Of a stretch of DNA of 64,000 bases, positions 20,401-26,897 are shown one piece after another. The stretch is from contig NZ_RYZR01000002.1 of NCBI RefSeq assembly GCF_003977615.1, positions 1,214 to 65,213 on the forward strand. The letters run 5' to 3'. The notes under the pieces are model-generated. The model searched no databases. It had not been told where the DNA came from and worked only from the letters and a program-made list of their open reading frames with translations. The DNA comes from Dyella dinghuensis. Lineage in GTDB: Bacteria; Pseudomonadota; Gammaproteobacteria; Xanthomonadales; Rhodanobacteraceae. The position numbers were made by a program, and so were the translations under genes. Numbering within the stretch: position 1 is the stretch's first letter; each line of letters begins with the position of its first letter.

Positions 20401-20709
20401 AATCAGATGTCGTGGTGGCTGATGGATGGTTTCACGGTGCTGTCGCAACAGACAGTCAGTGTTGCTCCTGGCTATACCATGTCGAGCATTGCCGATTACG
20501 ACGGCGATGGCCTGGCAGACATCCTGTGGGTGGGTAAGGCAGGCGACGTCTACGAGTGGCAAAGCAATGGCAGCAGCTTCCAGTCTTTCCGGGTTGCCGA
20601 CGCTGCGGGCAATCCGCTGGTGATCCCGGCTGGTACGCAGGTGCAGACGAGCCGTCTACAAGGCTCGGCGACGGGTGGTGAAAACACCAGCGTTGGCTCA
20701 AGCCACTAA
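17425..20709 (+). CDS. Secreted S53 family (sedolisin/kumamolisin-type) serine-carboxyl peptidase with C-terminal FG-GAP/VCBS repeats
   Basis: This 1094-residue pre-pro-enzyme has a signal peptide (residues 1 to about 28, ending VWSA-ATP), a pro-kumamolisin activation domain (about 55-205, including FHHWLTPAQIGQMFGP) and a sedolisin catalytic domain (about 240-680). The catalytic residues are visible: Glu341 and Asp345 in EGEAALDAEW, the oxyanion Asp435 in SSGDAG, and nucleophile Ser615 in GGTSFAAP. The calcium-site region DNATGLGSVN follows. From about residue 750 a separate domain contains FG-GAP/VCBS-type calcium loops (DVNGDGYAD, DVNGDGNTD, DYDGDGLAD), probably a beta-propeller for adhesion or substrate binding. 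S53 enzymes usually act at acidic pH. The gene stands alone, with a terminator after it. Confidence 0.93.
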   Translation: MFIESRHRPWCIALAVTLGSVVSPVWSAATPQATNAYPDYQPDSPRINAAIDNSNLVTVQGSRPALAVAKYDKGPLPSSQLIRNVTLLLKRSDEKQKQADAYSAQLTNPSSPYFHHWLTPAQIGQMFGPAQSDVNKVTQWIKSQGLTVTSVSPTGMTIHFSGTAGALGNAFHTSLHSYSVNGEQHFANAGAEQIPAALQAVVQNAVPLHNFFPKPLYHNVGLVKKDKNSGRWQTATKDASAPNFTVPPGTNSGTAYDVAPADFNTIYNVNPLWQQGTPIRGAGQTVVVLEQSDVLPGDIQTFRQAFLPANATGTVSYIHPLLYPADTSCPDPGEVYPDEGEAALDAEWAGAAAPDANIVVASCSDAGGATFAPFQAAENITLGTDSRFAVMPAILSLSYGECEPEGLVDGNASYAGFLWQTASMEGVTVFVSSGDAGAVACDQGSEVSFQGTTVNGLGSTPYNVSVGGTDFHDLNETSKYWTSTNLPLDSSAISYVPEMTWNDSCASSVIYPLLGFGSAVESCNSLTPAQQQAFLNTVGGGGGASTNWYQQPWQTGVYGISNYNFRTMPDVSLFAANGLFGHALVYCMSDPNVGGTTCDYSQPDDVYFNSAGGTSFAAPAMAGVQALINQAVGRTGGNYLLPGTGNILPALYSIATKEYGTNGSPNTAMLAACNASNGAAINTQCVFNDITVGDNAEVCLAGSRDCYSGAGVEQFGISSNGGATTLAPAWMTNAGYDNATGLGSVNVTNLVHAVAKFYQPFQRGYVAPYDFMSGSNGVGDGFSDIALVDPVKGTLTSLGMKGSVVVQKVSQSIAPGYSIGAIGNILGDNGVGQLAWTGPDNRLYLWDGNGTGNYFPMPIGNVYAAGWKLIGSGTPDGSKQSQLFWFNATMHQFGWWKVAYNWSTFTYEATISPITTVAADYVPTLADVNGDGYADIVWTSTTDNSVYVWINDQQGGFVDHRIADHPAGFVLFGAGDVNGDGNTDLIWTNPSSNQMSWWLMDGFTVLSQQTVSVAPGYTMSSIADYDGDGLADILWVGKAGDVYEWQSNGSSFQSFRVADAAGNPLVIPAGTQVQTSRLQGSATGGENTSVGSSH

Positions 20710-20731
20710 CGTTGCTTCAAAGACATGTTTG

Positions 20732-20765
20732 AAAGGTGGCCGGGTAACCGGCCACCTTTCTGTTG
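20732..20765 (+). terminator. Terminator after the S53 peptidase gene
   Basis: A stem of AAAGGTGGCCGG / CCGGCCACCTTT with a four-base loop, about 22 bases after the stop codon. The trailing T-run is short (TTTCTGTT). Confidence 0.8.
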
Positions 20766-21367
20766 GTGCGTATGGGGCTTTCATGATGGTTGTGCTGAAA
20801 GACGAAATAAGCTTTCATTTAGATGGTCCGTGAGGTCTCGGATGAATTCCAAGGAACGCTAGAAACAAAACGAGGAACACCGTAAATTCACGGCCTTTGC
20901 GGGGCAAGCCGGCTTCACTTTTGTCGAAGGATAGTTGGAGCCGCAACCTTATCCATCCCCTGATCTGTAATTGGATTGGATGGGACATGGCCGACGCGCG
21001 TTTGAGCTGACTAACCTAAATCCCAAGACTTCGCACTATGGAACTGAAAAACGGAGTCAGGGTTACTTCTTGCGCGCTGGCCGGCCGCCACATGGCGAAC
21101 GTGGAACGCAAAAGGCATTGGCGCATCGTGCGCTCTGTTCTCGGATTCTTACACATGGTCGCTGAATTCGCAGCGAGCTTTGCAAGCTACGGCTGCGCAG
21201 GCTGTTTCGTCAGTATCCTGCGTGGATGTGTTCGTTTTGTTTATCCCCGCAAATATTGTGAAAACACTTAGACGATCAACCAAGTTGTCAGCTGACGTTT
21301 TGAAAACGCAATCCGACCTCGACTTTTATACATGTCGACACGCATTCCGCGCGCGTCGCGTACGAGT
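20766..21367. other. About 600 bases without a convincing gene
   Basis: Several short open frames exist on the plus strand, but none has a good ribosome binding site or a protein-like composition. No known RNA, repeat or insertion-sequence end was recognised. The AT-rich patch near 21235-21340 is unlike the rest. The region looks like a decayed or spacer segment. Confidence 0.4.
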
Positions 21368-22006
21368 TCAACTAACGCTGGTGTCCTGCAAAACATCCAT
21401 GCCCTTGATGACGCCCGGACGCTCGGCAAGTTTCGTCATCCAGCGATCCATCGACGGGCGTTTGGCGCGAGCGTCACTGAGCAAGGTGGGATTGTTGGTG
21501 ATCGCGGCAACGACCCACGGATAAATGGCAATGTCGGCGATGCTGTAGTCGTCGCTGCCGACATAAACCGATTGCGACAGGCGTTGTTCCAGCACGTCGA
21601 GCAGGCGGTTGGATTCTGTGAGATATCGATCTATGGCGAGTGGCATGCGTTCCTTCGCGCGGTTGGCAAAGAAGCCTAGTTGTCCGAACATCGGTCCAAT
21701 GCCACCCACTTGCCAGTTCAACCACTGCAAGGTGGTGTAGCGCGCTGCGCCGCTCGCGGGGAGCAGCTTTCCCGTTTTCTCTGCGAGGTATTGAAGAATG
21801 GCTCCGCTCTCGAAGAGCGTTACGCTGTTTTCCCCGTCGACCATGGCCGGGATCTTGCTGTTTGGCGACAGGGCTACGAAGTCCGGCAGAAATTGCTCGT
21901 CGCGGGTGATGTCTACGGGATGCACCACATAGGGCAGTTGCAGCTCTTCGAGCGCGATGACCGGCTTTCGCCCGTTGGGTGTTTTCCAGGTGTACAGATC
22001 GATCAT
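21368..22006 (-). CDS. Glutathione S-transferase family protein (YfcG/Ure2p-like)
   Basis: This 212-residue protein starts MIDLYTWKTPNGRKPVIALEE-style, the N-terminal thioredoxin fold of the YfcG/Nu-class GSTs, where the active-site residues are Thr and Asn of TPNG. The glutathione-binding NSKIPAMVD and the ESGAIL motif follow. The C-terminal helical domain includes SIADIAIYPWV, the conserved N-capping box. Such enzymes mostly have glutathione-disulfide reductase or peroxide-protective activity. GAGGAAG precedes the ATG. Upstream sits a sequence element shared with the LysR/FrnE gap, suggesting control by the neighbouring LysR regulator. Confidence 0.92.
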   Translation of the reverse strand: MIDLYTWKTPNGRKPVIALEELQLPYVVHPVDITRDEQFLPDFVALSPNSKIPAMVDGENSVTLFESGAILQYLAEKTGKLLPASGAARYTTLQWLNWQVGGIGPMFGQLGFFANRAKERMPLAIDRYLTESNRLLDVLEQRLSQSVYVGSDDYSIADIAIYPWVVAAITNNPTLLSDARAKRPSMDRWMTKLAERPGVIKGMDVLQDTSVS

Positions 22007-22083
22007 GGCTTCCTCGATGAACAGTGGTTCTGATGGGCCTCCATCGTAGTTATTGCAATGCCACGCATAAATCCGGCGTGAAA

Positions 22084-22107
22084 CACTTCAGTTGATACCT
22101 GGCGTAA
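22084..22107 (-). promoter_or_regulatory. Element shared with the LysR-FrnE intergenic region (GST promoter copy)
   Basis: Read on the minus strand toward GST, this 24-base core is TTACGCCAG followed by GTATCAACTGAAGTG. It matches the copy at 23056-23079 with one mismatch. A further conserved patch (ATTTAT then GCGTGG) lies about 10 bases downstream in both copies. It sits about 80 bases before the GST start, a normal distance for a LysR-type activator site. Confidence 0.65.
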
Positions 22108-22140
22108 CAAGTTGCCTGGGCCTTTGCGCGGCCGCCGCCA

Positions 22141-23049
22141 TCAGGGCACTTTCTGCACCAGAAAATCGATGAAGCTGCGCACGCGTAGCGGTACATGGCG
22201 GTTGTGCGGGTAGAGCAGGCTAAAAGGCCGCGACCGGCCACCGAACGGCTGTAGCACCGCTACGAGACGGCCCTCGCGCAGATCGTCTTCAACGATAAAG
22301 CGATACGTCTGGAACAAACCGGCGCCGTAGCGCGCGAGCGTGACGCCGCCGAGCACGTCTTCGGAAAGTATGTAACCACCGTCGCCGGCGATTTCGATCT
22401 TCTCGCCTTGATCCTGAAAGAGCCAGGGAATGCGGCGGCCGCTGCTGGGAAGGTCGAACTGGATGCACTCGTGCCGGGCTAGATCGTCCAGTGTGGTTGG
22501 CGTGCCGCGTCGAGCCAGATAGTCGGGCGCGGCCACGACGACCAGTTCCGCATCTTCAAGGTGGCGAACGATCAGGCCGGAATCGGCGGGGGCGCGAACG
22601 CGAATGGCAAGGTCGAAGCTTTCGTCGGAGAAATCGACGTTGCGGTTGCTCACGTGGACATCCAATTGCACCTCTGGATGGCGCTCTCGAAACTCCGGCA
22701 GCAATGGCAATAGCCGATAGTGCGCGTACGTGGTCGGCACGCTGATGCGCAGCGTACCGACCGGCCGAAGTTGCTGGCCTGTTGCCATTCGCTCTGCTTC
22801 GATCAGCTGGGTCAGTGCTTGCCGGCACTCTTCGAAATAGGCGCGGCCCACGTCGGTGAGGCGAATCTGCCGCGTGGTTCGAACGAACAGGCGAACGCCC
22901 ATGCGTTCCTCCAGGCGCCCGACCGAGCGGCTGACGGCGGCAGGCGTCACGCCAGCTGCCGATGCGGCCGCGGTGAAACTACCGAGCTCTCCTGCCAGAC
23001 AGAACAGCTCGATGCTACCCAGCAATACATCATCAAACTGGCGACGCAT
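22141..23049 (-). CDS. LysR family transcriptional regulator
   Basis: This 302-residue LTTR has an N-terminal winged helix-turn-helix (about residues 8-65; GELGSFTAAASAAGVTPAAV then SRSVGRLEERMGVRLF) and a type-2 periplasmic-binding-like effector domain from about residue 90 (LRISVPTTYAHYRLLPLL). It resembles the CrgA/DmlR-type group that controls redox or aromatic-stress genes; the effector is unknown. It is flanked by the GST gene downstream on the same strand and by the divergent FrnE-like gene. Both targets carry the same upstream element, and the copy at 23056-23079 begins seven bases before this start codon, which would also allow autorepression. Confidence 0.93.
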   Translation of the reverse strand: MRRQFDDVLLGSIELFCLAGELGSFTAAASAAGVTPAAVSRSVGRLEERMGVRLFVRTTRQIRLTDVGRAYFEECRQALTQLIEAERMATGQQLRPVGTLRISVPTTYAHYRLLPLLPEFRERHPEVQLDVHVSNRNVDFSDESFDLAIRVRAPADSGLIVRHLEDAELVVVAAPDYLARRGTPTTLDDLARHECIQFDLPSSGRRIPWLFQDQGEKIEIAGDGGYILSEDVLGGVTLARYGAGLFQTYRFIVEDDLREGRLVAVLQPFGGRSRPFSLLYPHNRHVPLRVRSFIDFLVQKVP

Positions 23050-23055
23050 GATTCA

Positions 23056-23079
23056 TTACGCCACGTATCAACTGAAGTG
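23056..23079 (+). promoter_or_regulatory. Element shared with the GST promoter (LysR/FrnE divergent copy)
   Basis: The core TTACGCCAC then GTATCAACTGAAGTG on the plus strand points toward the FrnE-like gene. It has the same orientation relative to its target as the copy before GST. The ATTTAT/GCGTGG patch is repeated just downstream. It is a candidate LysR-regulator binding site. Confidence 0.65.
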
Positions 23080-23255
23080 CATTGAACCATATTTATCGCG
23101 TGGGAACGCGGGAATACAGTGGTTTTCGTGTTCGAGCGACGCGCGACGGCGGTGGGCAAATGCCGCAGCGCGGTGCGTCGATCATCCATCCATGGCTGGT
23201 GTTCAGCGCGCGCGCCGGACCCAGCGCAATCGAGACATTAATAGAGGAAATAAGC

Positions 23256-23912
23256 ATGAAACTGGTTTTGATCGCCGATCCCATGTGTTCCTGGTGCTAC
23301 GGATTCGGCAAGGAAGTGACGGAGCTGCGCGAGGCCATTCCCGGACTTGAGCTGCAGGTGGTCGTGGGCGGCCTTCGCCCTGACGAAACATCGGTGATGC
23401 CCAGGAACCAGCGTACTGCTCGCCTGGAGCACTGGTCGCGCGTCGAGGCGGCGAGCGGGCTCCCGTTCAATCGCGAAGCGTTCCTTGCCAACGACAACCT
23501 GGTCTACAACACCGAGCCCGCGTGCCGCGCCGTCGTGACCGCCCGGCGACTGGCTCCTGAAGCTGACCAGCTTGCGGTGCTTCGTGCCATCCAGCGCGCG
23601 TTTTACGTCGACGGACGCGACATCACGAAGGGTGAAGTACTCGCAGACGTTGGCGCTGGTGCATTGTCCGGGCAAGGCTATGCGACCACGCCGGATGAAT
23701 TCCTCAAGGCGTGGCAATCGGCAGAAGCGATGGACGAAACGCGTGGCGATTTCCTGCAAGCGCGACGCTGGGGTATTTCCAGCTTTCCTTCGCTGCTGAT
23801 CGAAGATGCCGACAAGCTCTACAGCGTGGCGCCGGGCTACGTCGACGCAAAACAGCTTATCTCGCGTGTGCGCACGGTGGCCGGATCGCGTCTGAATGCG
23901 ATGGCAGGCTGA
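23256..23912 (+). CDS. DsbA family protein, FrnE-like
   Basis: This 218-residue protein has a thioredoxin-like fold with the redox motif CSWC at residues 11-14 (ADPMCSWCYGFG) and the long helical insertion typical of the DSBA/FrnE group. The cis-Pro region is SSFPSLLIE. There is no signal peptide, so it should act in the cytoplasm, perhaps as a disulfide isomerase or oxidative-stress protein as reported for Deinococcus FrnE. The ATG at 23256 follows AGAGGAAA; a longer open frame upstream covers the operator region and is not credible. Divergent from the LysR gene and probably its target. Confidence 0.9.
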   Translation: MKLVLIADPMCSWCYGFGKEVTELREAIPGLELQVVVGGLRPDETSVMPRNQRTARLEHWSRVEAASGLPFNREAFLANDNLVYNTEPACRAVVTARRLAPEADQLAVLRAIQRAFYVDGRDITKGEVLADVGAGALSGQGYATTPDEFLKAWQSAEAMDETRGDFLQARRWGISSFPSLLIEDADKLYSVAPGYVDAKQLISRVRTVAGSRLNAMAG

Positions 23913-23916
23913 GTCT

Positions 23917-24282
23917 ATGCATGACGATCAAGCCGTGCTCGACCTGGTGAGCAAATATCTTCGCAGTGTGTATGAAGGAAACACGCATGGACTGCGCGAA
24001 GTGTTTCATCCGAACGCGCGCGTCGAAGACGTGGTCACCGGAAGCTTCCGCTCACGTTCTGCCGATCAATATATCGAAGCGGTTGGCTCGCGGCAGAGTC
24101 CTTTGGCGGCGGGTGAGACGTTCACCATGGCGCCGAGGGCTATCGAAGTGCTCGGCGATATGGCCACAGTCACGGCGGAGCTACACTTTCTCGGCAACCA
24201 CTTCTACAACGTGCTTTCCCTGCTTCGTTGCGAGGGTCGCTGGTTGATCATGCACAAGCTTTTCGGTTCCGCAGACCGATAG
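23917..24282 (+). CDS. NTF2-like / putative lumazine-binding family protein
   Basis: This 121-residue protein starts MHDDQAVLDLVSKYL and has the alpha-plus-beta cone pattern of NTF2/SnoaL proteins. The ADQYIEAVGSR helix and the terminal strands LHFLGNHFYNVLSLLRCEG then WLIMHKLF fit the Lumazine_bd_2 (DUF4440-like) subgroup. Such proteins bind or process small hydrophobic ligands, and no catalytic residue can be assigned. It begins four bases after the FrnE-like stop, so it is cotranscribed and possibly under the same LysR control. Confidence 0.8.
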   Translation: MHDDQAVLDLVSKYLRSVYEGNTHGLREVFHPNARVEDVVTGSFRSRSADQYIEAVGSRQSPLAAGETFTMAPRAIEVLGDMATVTAELHFLGNHFYNVLSLLRCEGRWLIMHKLFGSADR

Positions 24283-24300
24283 CGTAATGAGTGGCGTGCG

Positions 24301-24756
24301 CTAACCGTAGGTGAAGTCCGGCTTGCTCTGTCCGACCTCGATAATGTAACCGTCGGGATCGCGGATGTAGCAGCGCGTCTCGCCGTACTTCTCCTTCGGC
24401 TCCGTGATGAACTCGGCGCCCCGGCTTTTCCATAACTTGTAGCAGGCATGAATATCCGCAACGCGGATATTCATGAAGCTGCTGATCTTGTCCGGATCGG
24501 CGAGGACGCTGAGCGTTACAGACGGCTTGTCGGGCGTCGGTCCGCCACCCACATTGACCAGCAGCCACGTATTCGCGATCTGAATGTAACCCGGTGCGCC
24601 CTTGCCGTCGCCGTGACTGAGAATGCGACCACCGAAGACCGTTTCGTAGAAGCGAGCCGATCGTTCTATGTCGGCGACCGTGAGGAAATGCGCGACGCTG
24701 ATCCCTTCCCGCGGCGGCATCTCATAGTCCTTCTGTTCGATGTGTACGCTGTTCAT
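24301..24756 (-). CDS. VOC (glyoxalase/bleomycin-resistance) superfamily protein
   Basis: This 151-residue protein has two beta-alpha-beta-beta-beta halves. The first includes HFLTVADIERSARFYETVFG and GGRILSHGD; the second ends in CYIRDPDGYIIEVGQ, whose Glu is a usual metal ligand. The substrate is unknown; such proteins include dioxygenases, glyoxalases and antibiotic-binding proteins. GGAG precedes the ATG. It is convergent with the NTF2-like gene. Confidence 0.85.
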   Translation of the reverse strand: MNSVHIEQKDYEMPPREGISVAHFLTVADIERSARFYETVFGGRILSHGDGKGAPGYIQIANTWLLVNVGGGPTPDKPSVTLSVLADPDKISSFMNIRVADIHACYKLWKSRGAEFITEPKEKYGETRCYIRDPDGYIIEVGQSKPDFTYG

Positions 24757-25148
24757 TGGCTACTCCAATTTCGATGTGCCAAAGCGCTCTTGCGGCAAAA
24801 ACGCGACGCACGCAGCAGCGAGGGCATCGATCACGCCTTTTTCCCATTCGGGCGTTAGTAGGCAATCGTTATTAATCCAACGCCATTTACGATAAAAACA
24901 TACGTGTGAGTAGGAAGATATTGCACGATGGTATTGAGCGGTCGGCAGGTTGCATTGAGCCGTTCGAATGAAGGATGGTGCCAGCTAAGCCACCCAGGAA
25001 AAACAAAACACCTTTAACCGGACTGGTCCTGCGGTGTTCTGACCTCTTACCCTCCGTCGTTCGCTCAAGCTGGAACATCTACGTTTAAGGTAATCTGGCG
25101 CTTGAGTTCCGCTTTCGACCCGAAGTGGACGTACGTGTGGAGCGAAAC
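24757..25148. other. 392-base gap before a small membrane-protein gene
   Basis: No convincing gene or known RNA. The segment 24860-24930 is AT-rich and could hold promoters for both sides. The first copy of a short direct repeat (25107-25132) lies near its end. Confidence 0.4.
25107..25132 (+). repeat. Short direct repeat, left copy
   Basis: The sequence TCCGCTTTCGACC followed by CGAAGTGGACGT matches the copy at 25535-25560 except for a few bases. The pair brackets the small membrane-protein gene. Confidence 0.6.
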
Positions 25149-25532
25149 ATGGATCGAACAAAGACCGCTTTTCTAGCGGCGCCACTGGTCGCGTCGTTGG
25201 TTTATTGGTGGATGGAGCTAGTAGCGAATGGCTATCGAGCTGGCGAGCCGTTCGCCGCTTCGTTGGAATTCCTAGCGTTAATCGCGATCTTTGCTTATGG
25301 GTGGACGCTTGTCGCGGCACTCCCTGTCTATCTGGTTCTTCAAAAGATTGGTTTGGCCAATAAGTGGCCAATTTTCATTCTTGGAACGGTTTTAGGCTGG
25401 CTATTCATTGCATATTGCAATGATGGACGTCCGCTCTTGCATCCTGAGGGCTTCGCTGTCGGGATGATCGCTGCCTGCACTTTTTTACTCATTCGATCTG
25501 GCGATGAGCGGCGCATTTCAGTCGAGGATTGA
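25149..25532 (+). CDS. Small hypothetical membrane protein
   Basis: I do not recognise this 127-residue protein. It has about four hydrophobic segments (approximate residues 8-25, 38-62, 72-88 and 100-118) and a charged tail ending DERRISVED. The ATG follows GTGGAGCGAAAC, a reasonable ribosome binding site. Base use is less GC-rich than in its neighbours (codons such as TTA, ATT, CTA, TTT are common). Together with the direct repeats on both sides, this suggests a transferred single-gene unit. Confidence 0.65.
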   Translation: MDRTKTAFLAAPLVASLVYWWMELVANGYRAGEPFAASLEFLALIAIFAYGWTLVAALPVYLVLQKIGLANKWPIFILGTVLGWLFIAYCNDGRPLLHPEGFAVGMIAACTFLLIRSGDERRISVED

Positions 25533-25534
25533 CT

Positions 25535-25560
25535 GTCCGCTTTCGACCGAAAACGGACAT
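25535..25560 (+). repeat. Short direct repeat, right copy, itself an imperfect palindrome
   Basis: GTCCGCTTTCG then ACCGAAAACGGACAT. The outer GTCCG and CGGAC can pair, so it could form a hairpin. It begins three bases after the stop codon of the small membrane-protein gene. Confidence 0.6.
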
Positions 25561-25667
25561 CAAAATCGGCGCATTGAATCCATTGGAGTGTTCGAAACAA
25601 GACGAAATCCTGTTTCTCTACTCCAATACAACTCTATAGTTGCCCAGGCAGACCCAGCGGACCGATT

Positions 25668-26078
25668 ATGACCACACCGATCGCCACCAACGCCCAGCCC
25701 TCGGACGAAGACAGAGCCCGCGCTGTGCACTTCCGTGATGCCATCGCGGACATGCTGGATCCTCTTCTGGTCGAGGGGCGTTTGCGTGAGGGGCTGGCGA
25801 ACCGGGAGTCGGTCGAAGCCTTGATTGCAATGCATCGTGACGGGATGCTAGCCGGTCATCAGTGGGACGAGCATCACCCGTTTTTCGTTGCCAACCCGGC
25901 TCTGAAAGTCTGGCAAGCCAACAACCTTGCGCGTGCCCGCGCCTTTGGCGAGGAGTTTGCCGACGCCGACAAATGGTCACCCGATGGGCGCCACTATTTG
26001 TTCGTGGGCCGGGACAAACTCGCCTTGGTAGGTTTGGAGGCTCGCTGCAAGGATCTGCGGCAGCGCCTCACCTTGTGA
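25668..26078 (+). CDS. Hypothetical cytoplasmic protein
   Basis: I do not recognise this 136-residue protein. It is mostly helical and charged and has no signal peptide or membrane segment. It starts MTTPIATNAQPSDEDRARA and contains a conspicuous aromatic and His-rich centre (HQWDEHHPFFVANPALKVWQ) and a C-terminal GLEARCKDLRQRL helix. Codon use and composition are normal for the genome, supporting a real gene. The ribosome binding site is weak. Confidence 0.6.
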   Translation: MTTPIATNAQPSDEDRARAVHFRDAIADMLDPLLVEGRLREGLANRESVEALIAMHRDGMLAGHQWDEHHPFFVANPALKVWQANNLARARAFGEEFADADKWSPDGRHYLFVGRDKLALVGLEARCKDLRQRLTL

Positions 26079-26154
26079 CCGTTAAGGCCGCCGCTCAAGG
26101 CGGATATGAAATGCGGCCGTGCTGCATCCCATCGCCATGTCATGAGAGAAAACG

Positions 26155-26856
26155 ATGAGCCATCCCGCAACACGTACCGTCTTGATCGTTGGCGCATCGC
26201 GTGGCTTAGGCCTCGCACTAGCGCAGGAATACCTCGTGCGCGGATGGCACGTCATTGCGACGGTGCGCGGCACGGCGCATACCGGGTTGCATGCGCTGCT
26301 GGCCGAGCATAAGGGGCGATTGGAGATCGAGACGGTAGATATCAATGAGACCGAACAGGTGCAGGCTTTGCATACGCGCCTGCGTCAACGTTCGTTGGAT
26401 ATCTTGTTCGTCAATGCAGGCATCGCCCCCAATCCGGGCACACCTATCGGTGAAGTTAGTACGGATGAATTCGTGCAGGTGATGATCAACAATGCGCTGA
26501 GTCCACTTCGTTTTATCGAGACGTTTCACGATCTGGTGCAGGTCAAAGGCACCATCGCGGTGATGTCTTCAGGTCTCGGCAGCGTTGCCAACAACACCAA
26601 TGGCGGTTGGGAAACCTATCGTGCCAGCAAGGCATCGCTCAACACGCTGCTGCGGAGCTTTGTCGCGCGGCATGCCACGGATGCGCGCACGTATCTGTTG
26701 ATAGCGCCCGGTTGGGTGCGCACCGATATGGGTGGTCCGGAGGCGACGCTGGGCGTCGACGAAAGCATTCCGCGTGTGGTTGATGTAGTGGAAGGGCAGA
26801 CTGGCAACGGTGGTTTGCACTATCTGAACTATCAGGGCGAGACCCTGGCTTGGTAA
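26155..26856 (+). CDS. Short-chain dehydrogenase/reductase (SDR)
   Basis: This 233-residue classical SDR has the cofactor motif GASRGLG near residues 13-19, NAG in LFVNAGIAP, the catalytic serine region VMSSGLGSV and the YRASK active site. TYLLIAPGWVRTDMGG is the usual PG-motif after the active site. The substrate is unknown. It resembles the C-factor/sniffer-like group of SDRs by its short length. It converges on the MOSC-reductase gene. Confidence 0.9.
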   Translation: MSHPATRTVLIVGASRGLGLALAQEYLVRGWHVIATVRGTAHTGLHALLAEHKGRLEIETVDINETEQVQALHTRLRQRSLDILFVNAGIAPNPGTPIGEVSTDEFVQVMINNALSPLRFIETFHDLVQVKGTIAVMSSGLGSVANNTNGGWETYRASKASLNTLLRSFVARHATDARTYLLIAPGWVRTDMGGPEATLGVDESIPRVVDVVEGQTGNGGLHYLNYQGETLAW

Positions 26857-26897
26857 CGGGCGATTTGAAACGGTAAGCCGACGCCCTTGCTGAGACG

